Assembly (NCBI GenBank): GCA_051871515.1
Contig: JBJECY010000079.1
Location: forward strand, 1-37,636
Direction: 5' to 3'
Source of the DNA: SFTJ01 sp051871515
GTDB taxonomy: Bacteria > Bacteroidota > Bacteroidia > Bacteroidales > Muribaculaceae
DNA: 37,636 nucleotides
Shown: positions 1 to 9,463 of the stretch, piece by piece
Layout of the letters: every line of letters begins with the position of its first letter
Position numbering within the stretch: position 1 is the first letter of the stretch
Notes under the pieces: model-generated
Told to the model about the DNA's origin: nothing
Seen by the model: only the letters and a program-made list of their open reading frames with translations
Databases searched by the model: none
Program-made: the position numbers and the translations under genes

Positions 1-105
1 TCGGCTGCTGTGACACACTCCATTGCCATCTTCAACTTTTATCGGACAGCAATAAAAAATAATAAAGAAATCAGCCCTAATACAGGTCAAGACCATTTAG
101 GCTAA
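1..105 (+). CDS. possible 3' end of a gene cut by the left edge
   Basis: A frame open from base 1 runs 34 codons to a TAA at 103-105 and contains mixed residues (AAVTHSIAIFNFYRTA near its start) that look more protein-like than the AT-rich DNA that follows. No family is recognised. It would converge with mcrC, which ends at 229. Such a short open frame can arise by chance, so this is only a marker that a gene may enter from the left. Confidence 0.2.
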   Translation, partial: SAAVTHSIAIFNFYRTAIKNNKEISPNTGQDHLG

Positions 106-228
106 TAGAAATTATAATGAATTAGCGACGCTGTACCTGTGCAACTTTGTGTTCTCGGCAACTAAAAATTGAATTTAAAAGAAAACAACTTTTCAATTCT
201 TCGCATAATGGTATAATTAATGTCAGTC

Positions 229-1545
229 TTAAATATAGTTTAACTTTAAACAGTTTTCTGATGAAACCATCTCCGTAACAAACCGCTTGTAATCGTCTGT
301 TGTTTGTGATATCTGATAATAATATTTCTGAAGTGTTGAGTTACATTCTTTCCCATATCCTAATAAGTAATAACTCTCTGTTTTACGTATCTTCTCACTT
401 GGTTGTATTAGTATCCCCTTTTTACCTTTTAAACGATACATATATGTTATCATTTGATGAATATCATCTCGGCTAATTTCTCTTTTATATTTTGCATCTA
501 TAATAATATTATCTTCCTCTCTGTAAAAATCAGGATAACGAGGAAGATCTTTTTCCGCTAAATATATCGGTTCTGTTTTATCTCTATTATTAGGGTGTAT
601 AAATTTATGCTCTATAAGAATAGAAGCAAGATATTCTTCCCATAAATACGACACATCAAATAAAATCCCATATATTTTATCATCTTTTTCTCCATACTTA
701 TTATTTTCGTGTCTTAATATACGCAAGCAAAGTTTTTGGAGCGGTGTATAGCGGAAATAATATGGATGACTTGTAATTCTTGAATTGCTATTTATTACTT
801 TCTCTCTTTCTTGCCTACTATAGCTTGGAGTAGCAGAGATAATTTGAGCCACACTTGCACGCGTTTCCGCATCACTTTCCAACAATGCCTGTCCAAATGA
901 AGTTTTGTTGATGTAATCAATCGTATGTCGTATCAGCTCGGTTATATGATTGTCATAGCTGAATTCTCGTGTCCGATAAGCTACACGACCATTAAAGGGC
1001 AAATTTGTTTTTAGATGCCTATTGATGTCTATTGTTCCTCGCACATTAGCATCATTGTATTCTTTTCGTTGATATTCTTTATATATTCCTTGCGATAATG
1101 CTTCTTTAAGGAATTTAGGGAACAAATATATTAGGAAACTGAATATTTGTTCATTTGTAGTTCCATGAGATAAGTTTACAACATTTAAGCACAAAACTTT
1201 TTGAAGCATATAATGTAAAAAGAAATCTTCTGCGTTTTTTGAAAAACGAGAAAGGATAGAAATGGACTGCCCGTTCATGCCTATGAAGCCAGCCATATTA
1301 CCTGTTTCCAATACAACTTCTGTACATTTACCCGCTTTCCAATTAGTTTGTAACGTGAATAGATATTGACCACCCATTTTATCCTTGCATTGCATAAATG
1401 AATGAGGATAAATTAGTAGGTCATTACCCCTATCGTCTAACAAATCTGATATTTTTCTGTTAGCAATACTACTGAATAACAGAAATTCTTCAGGTTTACA
1501 TTCCGGAGAATATTTTGTATTATCCCTAAATACCATTGTTACCAT
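229..1545 (-). CDS. mcrC: McrC-like nuclease subunit of a modification-dependent restriction system
   Basis: Predicted partner of the McrB motor that supplies the endonuclease activity, cutting DNA carrying modified cytosine. The 438 residues have a usual McrC layout: an N-terminal McrB-interaction region, then a C-terminal PD-(D/E)XK nuclease fold. The core is visible as FDVSYLWEEYLA near residues 297-308, then Asp339 in RYPDF and the Asp350-x-Lys352 pair in IIIDAKYK, which are the expected metal-binding and catalytic residues. The start ATG at 1545 overlaps the end of mcrB by 20 nt, so the two are probably translationally coupled; an alternative ATG lies three codons in (1536). The nuclease motif looks intact. 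DNA is visibly AT-richer than the genes beyond 4,100, which suggests transfer. Confidence 0.88.
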   Translation of the reverse strand: MVTMVFRDNTKYSPECKPEEFLLFSSIANRKISDLLDDRGNDLLIYPHSFMQCKDKMGGQYLFTLQTNWKAGKCTEVVLETGNMAGFIGMNGQSISILSRFSKNAEDFFLHYMLQKVLCLNVVNLSHGTTNEQIFSFLIYLFPKFLKEALSQGIYKEYQRKEYNDANVRGTIDINRHLKTNLPFNGRVAYRTREFSYDNHITELIRHTIDYINKTSFGQALLESDAETRASVAQIISATPSYSRQEREKVINSNSRITSHPYYFRYTPLQKLCLRILRHENNKYGEKDDKIYGILFDVSYLWEEYLASILIEHKFIHPNNRDKTEPIYLAEKDLPRYPDFYREEDNIIIDAKYKREISRDDIHQMITYMYRLKGKKGILIQPSEKIRKTESYYLLGYGKECNSTLQKYYYQISQTTDDYKRFVTEMVSSENCLKLNYI

Positions 1546-3634
1546 CTTCGTTATAATACACCGATTCCAGCATTTTTAGGTTTTTCGTAGCATTTGCTGT
1601 TCCCCTTAGGTATTCAAAAAGCACTCCTTTTAAATGGTTTTCCCAAAGATGCTTGTATGCAGATTTCTTATTTGTCTGCTCCTTATTAAGATAAAGTTGC
1701 AATTTACAAAAATAGGAGCCGCCAATATGGTATGCAGCATTTAGTCCCTCAATACCAGTATTACGTTCTTCGTCCCAAATAGCTGCATTTAAGCGTTTCA
1801 TTACTTTTATAACTTCGTCTTTCAACTCTTTAAGTTCGTCAAGCATACCTGTATTCTCACTCGCTTTTATTTCTTCCCAAGCGAAACGACGACGCATGGC
1901 AAAATCCATGCTTTCCACACTACGGTCTATGTCGTTCATCGTTCCAATAATATAAACATTACTTGGCACATAGAATCCGTCATAGAATGGGTCTGCTTTG
2001 TCAGTTATGAGATTTTGATATTGTGTTTTAACCAGCCCGTTTTCTCCACGATAGCCAGGGTCTATGCTGAAAAATAGTTCCCCAAATATCTTTGAAATTT
2101 CGCCACGGTTGATTTCGTCAATGATGAAAACAAATCTCTTTGGAGGACGAATATTATTATCCCCAGGAATTTTTGTCAAATAATGTTCCTTGATATAATC
2201 GCCTATTGACTTAGTATAGGTATCATTATTCTTAAAAATACCATTTTCTAAATACTTCAACATCTTATCGTCTGAAACACGCCAACTTGTTCTTCCATTA
2301 ACAGATATAGATCCAGTTGATGACAATGAGGTTCTAATTATGGTGTCACTTCTAAAACTTTGAATGTCTATGTTTCCTTTCACTTTTAAGTCTTCCTTAA
2401 AAGACTGTATCGCCTCCATATTTGATTTGCAGGCAGCAGAATTCTGTTTATCTACTATAGCTTTTATACAGAAATCCTTGAACACGCCATTCTTCCTTTC
2501 AAACCCAATATTTCCATTGCTATCTGGTGGAGTTGGGCGTAAGCCCTCCACGAAATCAGTATAATCATAGGACGGGTGAAATTGCACGAAATCGTATTCT
2601 GCATCCATTGCTTCTGCTATGGCTTTTGCCAAAAAGGTTTTTCCTGTTCCGGGAGCTCCTGTTAAAATGAGATTCTTATTTGCCTCTAACAGCTTAATGT
2701 AATTTTCGTATGTATTATTATTTTCCATATCAGAATTATTGGTATGTAATAAGAAGTTTGATATGTAATTTGGGATATCATCTCTTTTATTTAATGTTCC
2801 ATATGGTTGCCATTGTTTTTCGGTTGATTGGATATTTAATTCAGTGGTTAAGATATATCCTTTTTCCTTAAAACACAACCAAGCAACATCAATATAATGT
2901 GAATAGTATGATTTATTGCCACCCTCATCTGTTCCTGCGTAATGAATACTATACTTATATTTATATTGAGACATTGCAATTCCAATACCCCAAAGCCCAA
3001 AATTATTGTTGGTACAACATATAATATCTCCTACCTTTATTTGTTTAATTAGCTCAAAAGCTCCTATAGCAGTTTGGTCATTAAGATATTCTTGCTTTAT
3101 CTTATCAATAGTATATTCTGTGTAATCTGTATGATTCCATCCTATTGCCACAAGATTTTTTGTAAGGAAACTTTCCCATGCAAGTTCTTTTTGTCCCTTG
3201 CAATGAGTGGGACTGATGAAATAACACTTGTGTAAATCTTTTAAATCTGAAACATCCAAATCATTAGGAATAAGAAATTTAGCAGTATCTTTTTCTATGC
3301 CCAATGAAGACATAAAAAGTTCAAACTGGTTTGATAGAAATTCATCTTCTATTTCTTTATACAATTTTAATTCGCGAAATTTGCTGTTGGTCTGTGTTCC
3401 ATCTCCATGATTGGATGTATGTTTTTCCTTTGTATTGTTTTTATAACCTACAAATCGACTTGGCGCAAATAACAATGTATTGCCAAACGGTTCAACAACA
3501 TACCATATCCCTTTTTGAAATCGTTGCAACGCCCATTCTCTATCCTCTGCATTACTACTTTTGGCATAAGAATATAGAGTATATATGTTTTTTATAACAT
3601 CAATTCTGTTTTCTACGAAATCCGTTCTTTCCAT
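1526..3634 (-). CDS. mcrB: McrB-like AAA+ GTPase with modified-DNA reader region
   Basis: Predicted NTP-driven translocase and recognition subunit of a McrBC system. The AAA+ module is complete: Walker A GAPGTGKT (residues 326-333), Walker B IIDEINRGE (504-512, catalytic Asp506/Glu507), sensor GTMND (564-568) and an arginine-finger-like MRRRF near 580. The first about 300 residues hold two further segments: one around 40-65 (IWYVVEPFGNTLLFAPSRF) and one at about 137-260 with VGDIICC, GLWGIGIA and a late V-A-W that resembles an EVE/PUA-like modified-base reader; that assignment is inference. The start at 3634 is favoured by a strong promoter whose -7 box ends 25 nt upstream. McrC overlaps its 3' end. 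At 702 residues it is longer than E. coli McrB because of the extra N-terminal part. Confidence 0.88.
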   Translation of the reverse strand: MERTDFVENRIDVIKNIYTLYSYAKSSNAEDREWALQRFQKGIWYVVEPFGNTLLFAPSRFVGYKNNTKEKHTSNHGDGTQTNSKFRELKLYKEIEDEFLSNQFELFMSSLGIEKDTAKFLIPNDLDVSDLKDLHKCYFISPTHCKGQKELAWESFLTKNLVAIGWNHTDYTEYTIDKIKQEYLNDQTAIGAFELIKQIKVGDIICCTNNNFGLWGIGIAMSQYKYKYSIHYAGTDEGGNKSYYSHYIDVAWLCFKEKGYILTTELNIQSTEKQWQPYGTLNKRDDIPNYISNFLLHTNNSDMENNNTYENYIKLLEANKNLILTGAPGTGKTFLAKAIAEAMDAEYDFVQFHPSYDYTDFVEGLRPTPPDSNGNIGFERKNGVFKDFCIKAIVDKQNSAACKSNMEAIQSFKEDLKVKGNIDIQSFRSDTIIRTSLSSTGSISVNGRTSWRVSDDKMLKYLENGIFKNNDTYTKSIGDYIKEHYLTKIPGDNNIRPPKRFVFIIDEINRGEISKIFGELFFSIDPGYRGENGLVKTQYQNLITDKADPFYDGFYVPSNVYIIGTMNDIDRSVESMDFAMRRRFAWEEIKASENTGMLDELKELKDEVIKVMKRLNAAIWDEERNTGIEGLNAAYHIGGSYFCKLQLYLNKEQTNKKSAYKHLWENHLKGVLFEYLRGTANATKNLKMLESVYYNEDGNNGI

Positions 3635-3659
3635 TGTTTTTCTTCAATATAATTGATTA

Positions 3660-3691
3660 CAAAAGTACTAATCAAGCAATAGTATCCCAAA
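3660..3691 (-). promoter_or_regulatory. promoter of mcrBC
   Basis: On the minus strand a -33 element TTTG (3688-3691) is followed after 20 nt by TACTTTTG (3660-3667), matching the Bacteroidetes TAnnTTTG -7 box. The mRNA would begin about 20 nt before the mcrB ATG. Confidence 0.6.
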
Positions 3692-4084
3692 ATATTTATC
3701 AGAAAGAAAAAGAATATCTTCCATTGAGGATAAAACACCTTAATGGTTGAATAAAAACTCCCTCTTCCTGACAAAGATAACAATTTTTTACTTATGAAAT
3801 CTAAATGCAACTTAAAGATTTGATAAGGCCTTTGGTAAAAACACACAAAATTGACAAAAATGCCAAAGGTCTCAATTTATTGAACACATATAGGTTAGTA
3901 CGGTATTCTGCTCATTTCCCGACTGCGTTCACCCCAAGATTTAAACAACGAAGTTAATTTCACCGACCTTAACCATCAGGTTCTCTATTACATGCATTCC
4001 AACCTATCATATTAAAAAAAGCTCTTGCAAATTATTACACGTTTTTATTAAGCTTTGAATCATTCCCAAAAACAATAGGCATAA

Positions 4085-4135
4085 GAAAAGGAGAAGAAAC
4101 GGCTGCACCGTAACAAATGGTTACGCGGCACAGCC
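4085..4135 (-). terminator. terminator after the 969-residue secreted protein gene
   Basis: A two-tier hairpin, GGCTG (4101-4105) with CAGCC (4131-4135) and CGTAAC (4109-4114) with GTTACG (4120-4125), lies just past the stop at 4166. On the minus strand it is followed by a T/C-rich tract (4085-4100). The stretch 3,848-4,084 between it and mcrB shows no gene. Confidence 0.6.
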
Positions 4136-4165
4136 ATTCCCTATATGTGTTTTGCTCTTTGCAGA

Positions 4166-7075
4166 TTACTCTTTGGGGAGGGTTACCACTGGGCAAATGC
4201 GGTATTTGTAGTATTGCGTTTCGTGTTCAAAGTGAATCTGATTGGTCAGAGGCTCGGCATTGATTACCTCAATGACATTACCATCACGGTCAACAGCCTC
4301 AATATCTACGCCCAAGTCGGAGAATTGAAGCAGCGACAGGTTAAAGTCAACTTCTTCGCAATTCTTAAGCGGGATAATCTCCCATCCGAATTTTTCTTTT
4401 TTGAGCATATAAGAGCCTTTACCGCCCAATTCACCATCTACCACCTCACCGCGAGTGTCGATATAAAACAGCTCGTCGGAGAACACCGCGTCGAGTTTCT
4501 TACCCGCGGCCGATGCCGGATTGGTGGCAGAGACCGAAAACAGACGTGTGCCTGGCAATATGGCAAGAGTGCCGTGCTTTGGCAAAGTGTATTCCTTATT
4601 GTTCTCTTTCACAACCCATGGCTTTTCAGAGAAATTGGCGTAAACCTTCAGTCCGCTGGCGTACTCCACGCAGATGCTTGGAGCATCGATAAGGTCTTTC
4701 TTGATTGCCTCTGATGCGTTTACAAATGCTTTGCCATCGTAGTAACTGATGTTCTTCACCGGTATCATGGCATAACTGTTCTGGAACGGCTGCAAGAAGG
4801 CGTAACGGCGAAGGCCATCGTATCCGTCTGACAATATTCCGATATTACCATAAGCATAGGCATAAGCCACATAAGCCTCGCCATCAACGTTCGACATAGC
4901 ATCCATCTCAAGCTGATGCATCTTAAGCAGGTGGAAATCAGGGAATATAGGCAACTTGTGGTTTATGTGCGAATAGTTACCGTCGAGCAAGCCGGCATAG
5001 TACCAATGGGCACCACCCTCAGAGTACACAGGTCCTTGATAGGCTCGGCGTTCGTTGAGCAAGGTCATGCCGATGTATTCAAACACAGTGCGGAACTTGC
5101 CTGCGCCCGGTGTGCGGTAGTCATAATCTACTCTGCCCATAGGCGACATGCATGTTTCAACATCGCAATACGAGAAGTTGGTGCCGAATTTTTTGTGAAT
5201 CTGCGGCGCAAGAATGGCTTGCTGTTCCCAACCGATTGTCACCTTATTGGCGTAGCAACGGCACCATGCCGGACCCCACCCGTAGTCGTGATTCTTGTCG
5301 CTGATGCGAACCCAGTCCTCATTCCACAGGGCGTTTACCGGAGCATAGTCCATATAGTTTGAATAAAACCCTATGCGCCAGTCTTGACCTTGCACCATTC
5401 TGACATATTCTTTTAATTTCTCATCGCCTAACTCGGGATTTGGCTCGGTGCGGAAAGTATAGCTCTCGCCGCCGGCGCGCCAGAAATCTTCGTGATAACG
5501 TATGCTCACGTGTTCAGCACCCTTTGAGCGCATTTCCTTTACGAAATTGCCCAATTTATGCAGGTCGGAGCCACCATTAATAGCCCAAAGGCGGTCAGCT
5601 TGTGCCGAGCGCATTGGTGATGCGGGATTGTCGATAGTGGGGAACACCTCGTGCACATCGGGCGAGATGTTGATAAACAGGCGTTCACGCAGCGGATTGC
5701 GTTTGTTGTTGTTCTTTGAATAATATAGCGCACCGCCATTGTATGTGGCCTTACCATCCTTTATGGCCTTATCGCCGGCATAGTGGCGTGAGGCGTTGGA
5801 ATAATACCAATCGAACATGGAGAAATAAAACAGGTCATCGGTATAGAGTATGCCGGGTTGGTCGGCATTGTAAGAGTCGTTATAGAATGGGTCATAGACC
5901 AAGAAAGGAACGCCTATAATCTTGCCGTCGTCAACCTTCTCGGTTGCTCCAAGCCGCACTTCTGCAACCTTTCCGTCTGCTGCCATCTCTTCGATAGTCC
6001 ACACAAGCGACTTCTGCTTGATGGTGTAGCTGCAATTAAAACGCTGGTTGATACCCTTGCCCGTTGCCTTGTAACTTAAAAACAGGGTATCGTTCTTCAT
6101 TTTCTTTGAAGTCAGCTTCCAGTTGACGCGAGTTTGATTCTCAAAAACAATCTCGGCACCGGCGTTCACCTTTTTCTCCTTACCGTTATAGTTGAGTGTC
6201 ACACCGCCAATAGGCTGCGTGGGGTCAACCCGATAGGTCATCTTAGCATCGTTGCCTTGATAAGAAAACAAATACACGTCGCCGCTCTGCTCCCATGAGT
6301 TGCGATAGTCTTTTGCCTTGTTGGTGGGGAGAATTGTTTCTTTGTGCAATGGGAATGGCAGTTTGTCGGGCAGAGGCTTAAACGTCATAGGCTTCAGCTC
6401 CTCCTTATAGCCGTAGATGGGACCAAGATAGATTTGATTAACCTTATCCACCACGTTACCGCTGCCGCTAAATTCCATACCCACAAAAGTGATTGGGCGC
6501 GCTATGCTGTCGTTAAGTTTTATGTGATTCAAGAACCAATATTTATAGTCCATATTACGCCATAGCCACTCTTGCATAAACGGAATCTTGATGTCGCGCC
6601 CTTTGGCGTCACGGATAAGGGCATAATGGTCCATGGCTTCGCCGCCGTTTTCCCACAGCCAATGATTGCCGTAATTCCAAAAGTTGATGCAATCCCAATC
6701 TTTCTCAAACTTATATGGCTCAGCGAGTTCAACTATAAAGCCGGCCTTTGATTTGGCAGCCTTATACACCACTTTGCCGCTATATTCGCCCACCACACGC
6801 TGCTCCTTTGTGCGATAGAGCGCAGCTTCGGTATCACGGGCGCGAATCAGCCATTTGCTACAATCGTCGAACGTGAGCAATGGTTCTCGCACTTCATTGC
6901 GGCCTTTCATTTCATAGGGAATACTACCAATGCTTTTCTGTGTAGGGTCGTCATTTCGACCTTTTACCGGTTCTCCATATCCCTCGTATCGCTGTTGCGC
7001 CATGTTGGGAATTGCACTTCCCAAGCATAGGAAAAGCATCAGCAAGGTGAAGAATTTCCTCTTGAACTGAGTCAT
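4166..7075 (-). CDS. secreted glycoside-hydrolase-like protein, family not assigned
   Basis: A 969-residue protein with a clear signal peptide (FFTLLMLFLCLGSAIPNMAQ), so it is exported to the periplasm or surface. After an N-terminal beta-rich, CBM-like part (about 60-230) and a beta-sandwich-like middle, residues 500-760 look like a TIM-barrel glycosidase core. Acidic stretches that could hold catalytic residues are YCDVETCMSPMGRVDYD and PVYSEGGAHWYYAGLLDG, with aromatics typical of sugar-binding clefts. The C-terminal 200 residues look like beta-sheet domains. I cannot name a GH family; a distant relation to large-barrel families acting on host glycans is a guess. It is a single-gene unit with its own promoter and terminator and no SusC/SusD partner nearby. 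Confidence 0.6.
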   Translation of the reverse strand: MTQFKRKFFTLLMLFLCLGSAIPNMAQQRYEGYGEPVKGRNDDPTQKSIGSIPYEMKGRNEVREPLLTFDDCSKWLIRARDTEAALYRTKEQRVVGEYSGKVVYKAAKSKAGFIVELAEPYKFEKDWDCINFWNYGNHWLWENGGEAMDHYALIRDAKGRDIKIPFMQEWLWRNMDYKYWFLNHIKLNDSIARPITFVGMEFSGSGNVVDKVNQIYLGPIYGYKEELKPMTFKPLPDKLPFPLHKETILPTNKAKDYRNSWEQSGDVYLFSYQGNDAKMTYRVDPTQPIGGVTLNYNGKEKKVNAGAEIVFENQTRVNWKLTSKKMKNDTLFLSYKATGKGINQRFNCSYTIKQKSLVWTIEEMAADGKVAEVRLGATEKVDDGKIIGVPFLVYDPFYNDSYNADQPGILYTDDLFYFSMFDWYYSNASRHYAGDKAIKDGKATYNGGALYYSKNNNKRNPLRERLFINISPDVHEVFPTIDNPASPMRSAQADRLWAINGGSDLHKLGNFVKEMRSKGAEHVSIRYHEDFWRAGGESYTFRTEPNPELGDEKLKEYVRMVQGQDWRIGFYSNYMDYAPVNALWNEDWVRISDKNHDYGWGPAWCRCYANKVTIGWEQQAILAPQIHKKFGTNFSYCDVETCMSPMGRVDYDYRTPGAGKFRTVFEYIGMTLLNERRAYQGPVYSEGGAHWYYAGLLDGNYSHINHKLPIFPDFHLLKMHQLEMDAMSNVDGEAYVAYAYAYGNIGILSDGYDGLRRYAFLQPFQNSYAMIPVKNISYYDGKAFVNASEAIKKDLIDAPSICVEYASGLKVYANFSEKPWVVKENNKEYTLPKHGTLAILPGTRLFSVSATNPASAAGKKLDAVFSDELFYIDTRGEVVDGELGGKGSYMLKKEKFGWEIIPLKNCEEVDFNLSLLQFSDLGVDIEAVDRDGNVIEVINAEPLTNQIHFEHETQYYKYRICPVVTLPKE

Positions 7076-7209
7076 AATGTTCTGTTTTTGATTAAGTTAT
7101 GAGTAATTAGTTTCGCAAGTGATAAAGCTAAAATATTCTTTACAACACAATGATTATCAGAACGTCAGTGTTACAAAACCAAAATGCAGAAAAAACTTTT
7201 AGCCTTTTG

Positions 7210-7240
7210 CAAAAATAGACAAATTATCTCACAACCACAA
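7210..7240 (-). promoter_or_regulatory. promoter of the 969-residue secreted protein gene
   Basis: Minus-strand TTG (7238-7240), 20-nt spacer, then TATTTTTG (7210-7217) fits TTG-N20-TAnnTTTG. It implies a leader of about 130 nt. The rest of 7,076-7,517 contains only short frames on both strands that I do not consider genes. Confidence 0.45.
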
Positions 7241-7517
7241 GATTTCACCATACATAATGAGCCAGCACGGCGATTAACAACACTTGCCGCTATGAAAGAA
7301 GCCCAAAGCGGCACACTGCGAAACTCCACACCACTTGACCATTCTTCCATCAAGGCGATGTCACGCACAAGGGCAACTCAATCAGAATAAGATATGATAG
7401 ACGCGACGAACCACATACAATGCCATCCCCGACTTATTTCCCTATCAGCACGCATCGGAGACGGCAAGATATGCCTTTCTCTTTCAATGATTTTCATTTC
7501 ATCGAGGGGGAGGTAAT

Positions 7518-8432
7518 TCAATTATCTAATTCACATGCCTCATGCTCACAGATGTGTTGCATGTCCTCAAACTCCAAAGTGGCATGACCTATGCCCTCTT
7601 TAGCGAGAAGCTCTTTGAGCTCTGACTTGATTTCCGCCATACGCGAAACGTCTTCCACCAGCACATGGCAGGTCAAGGCATACTGGGTGGTGCTGATGGC
7701 CCATATATGTATATGGTGTATTCCTACCACACCCTTTACTGCGCACATCTTGGAATTAATGGCTGTGACATCAAACTGTTCGGGCGTGCCGTCTAATGCA
7801 AGCCTCACACTGTCTTTCAACAATCGCCATGTAGATGCCAGAATGACCAACGCTATTACTATTCCCACTATAGGGTCGATGATGTTCCATCCAGTAAAAT
7901 AGATGGCGACTCCAGAAACAATCACACCCACAGATACAAGCGTGTCAGCCAACATGTGAAGATATGTTGCACGAATGTTCAAATCTTTTTCTTTGTCCTT
8001 GTTGAAAAGCCACGTAGTAAAGCCGTTTACAAATACGCCTGTACCTGCCACAATGATTATCCAGTTTCCTTCCACCGGCTCTGGGTTCACCATTTTACCG
8101 ATACTCTCAATAAGAATCATACCAACAGCTACCAACAATATTACGGCATTCGCTACCGAAATTAGTATCGTTGACTTTCTGTATCCGTATGAGTATTTCT
8201 CCGAACCCTGTTTTGTAGCCAGTATTCCTGCAGCAAGAGCAAGCGCCATACTTGCCACGTCGCTGAGATTGTGCCCGGCATCCGACATAAGTCCCATGGA
8301 GTTCGACAGCCAGCCAAAAACAAATTCTGCCGCCACGAACGCCAGGTTCAGCGTTATTCCCCATTTAAATGCCTTGCCCGCAGTGATTGCGGCTCCACCA
8401 TGATGGTGGTGGTAATGATGTTTATGTATCAT
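7518..8432 (-). CDS. CDF-family zinc/cation efflux transporter
   Basis: A cation diffusion facilitator that exports divalent metal, probably Zn2+, from the cytoplasm in exchange for protons. The 304 residues show a His-rich N-terminus (HKHHYHHHHGG), about six membrane segments and a cytoplasmic C-terminal domain. The transport site is visible as HNLSD (His54, Asp58) in TM2 and HMLAD (His159, Asp163) in TM5; the HxxxD form is the one usual for zinc-selective CzcD/ZitB/ZnT members. The C-terminal domain has the typical GVVGIHHIHIWAIS stretch and ends with a His/Cys/Glu-rich tail (MQHICEHEACEL) that could bind metal. It follows the TetR regulator by about 137 nt on the same strand, with no obvious promoter between, so co-transcription is plausible. 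Confidence 0.92.
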   Translation of the reverse strand: MIHKHHYHHHHGGAAITAGKAFKWGITLNLAFVAAEFVFGWLSNSMGLMSDAGHNLSDVASMALALAAGILATKQGSEKYSYGYRKSTILISVANAVILLVAVGMILIESIGKMVNPEPVEGNWIIIVAGTGVFVNGFTTWLFNKDKEKDLNIRATYLHMLADTLVSVGVIVSGVAIYFTGWNIIDPIVGIVIALVILASTWRLLKDSVRLALDGTPEQFDVTAINSKMCAVKGVVGIHHIHIWAISTTQYALTCHVLVEDVSRMAEIKSELKELLAKEGIGHATLEFEDMQHICEHEACELDN

Positions 8433-8569
8433 AAATTATTGATTTAATTAAAAACTCATTGCTTCAAAAAATGAACAATATTGAAATCCGTTCACAAAAA
8501 AAGAAAAGAACCTCGTTTCCGAAGCTCACTCCTGATTTACTTTCATGACAGAAATCACGCCATGTTCTG

Positions 8570-9178
8570 CTATAAGCCTAATAATTGTTTCCATCCACTT
8601 ATTTCAAATGTTACGTACTCTTCAACAATCTTAGGAATCTCTTCGGCCGGAATCTTGTGCATCAGTATCTCCTCAAACATCGTGAACATCCACACGGTGT
8701 GCAGATGAATCATAAAGTCACTGATTTTTATGTTCATCTGCGGATGAAGTTCTTTGTTCTTTGCAAACCAAGTCTTGACTTGCTCTGTAGCCTTGTCAGT
8801 AAACTCGGTTTTGAAATGTTCCAAAGAAGAACCATGCGCACCAAAAAAGAGTATCTTCATCAGCGTTCGGTTTCCTCGCAGCAGACTCAGATATTCAGAA
8901 ACTGTCGATACCATATATTCCTCTTGAATCATGTTCATCACATCAACAGCCTTTCCGTGATGTTTTTCAAAAGCGGCATATAAAGAAGATGTAAGCGGAG
9001 CAAGAACTGCACAGAACAAGCTGTCTTTGCTCGGATAATAGTTGTACAAATTGCCTACACCCACTCCCACCTCTGATGCAATGGAGCGCATAGAAGCCTT
9101 AGCAAATCCTTTGCGAGAAAACTCCTTGCGTCCTACATCTAATATTCTTTTTCTTATGGCATCTTTTAGCGTCTGCAT
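8570..9178 (-). CDS. TetR/AcrR family transcriptional regulator
   Basis: A ligand-responsive repressor. The N-terminal helix-turn-helix is clear (RKEFSRKGFAKASMRSIA then VGVGNLYNYYPSKDSLF) and the rest is an all-helical ligand-binding region. I place the start at the ATG at 9178 (MQTLKDAIRKR). The longer frame would begin at 9208, inside the -7 box TAACTTTG at 9206-9213, which cannot be translated if that promoter is used. The gene lies upstream of the CDF exporter on the same strand and diverges from a methyltransferase gene, so either could be its target. The inducer is unknown. Confidence 0.85.
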   Translation of the reverse strand: MQTLKDAIRKRILDVGRKEFSRKGFAKASMRSIASEVGVGVGNLYNYYPSKDSLFCAVLAPLTSSLYAAFEKHHGKAVDVMNMIQEEYMVSTVSEYLSLLRGNRTLMKILFFGAHGSSLEHFKTEFTDKATEQVKTWFAKNKELHPQMNIKISDFMIHLHTVWMFTMFEEILMHKIPAEEIPKIVEEYVTFEISGWKQLLGL

Positions 9179-9205
9179 AAATGAACGTTGTTTTGTTTTA
9201 GACAG

Positions 9206-9236
9206 CAAAGTTATTAATTTTCAATATTATATACAA
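9206..9236 (-). promoter_or_regulatory. promoter of the tetR-type gene
   Basis: TTG (9234-9236), 20 nt, then TAACTTTG (9206-9213) on the minus strand. The predicted transcript starts near 9200 and gives a leader of about 20 nt to the ATG at 9178. AT-rich short dyads overlap the spacer and could form an autoregulatory operator, but no convincing long palindrome is seen. Confidence 0.6.
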
Positions 9237-9399
9237 TACCATAAAATGATGATGTAGGTAATAGAGTTTAATAACAATGATATATGCCCTAAACAACCTT
9301 ATTTTCAATAGGATTGGGGAGGAGTGTATTGGTATTTGGCACAATTCCTTTTGCTTTCATTTATAAATTCCGCCCCTTAATTTTCACTCGTTTTAGGTA

Positions 9400-9430
9400 T
9401 TGAGGGCCTCGGTTCTGCTGCGTAATTTTG
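9400..9430 (+). promoter_or_regulatory. promoter of the LCM-type methyltransferase gene
   Basis: TTG (9400-9402), 20 nt, TAATTTTG (9423-9430), a full match to the Bacteroidetes promoter pattern, about 33 nt before the ATG at 9464. It is divergent from the tetR promoter about 165 nt away. Confidence 0.6.
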
Positions 9431-9463
9431 TGGCGTTAAACTTAAACGAAAAATAATTGAAAA

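Noticed and set aside
3613..3846. 77-codon minus-strand frame overlapping the start of mcrB
   Set aside because: It covers the mcrB promoter and is built from AT-rich, low-complexity DNA (Phe/Ile/Tyr-rich). A transcript from that promoter would not include its start.
7171..7390. Two short opposing frames in the 7,076-7,517 gap
   Set aside because: They overlap the promoter region of the GH-like gene and show no protein-like composition.
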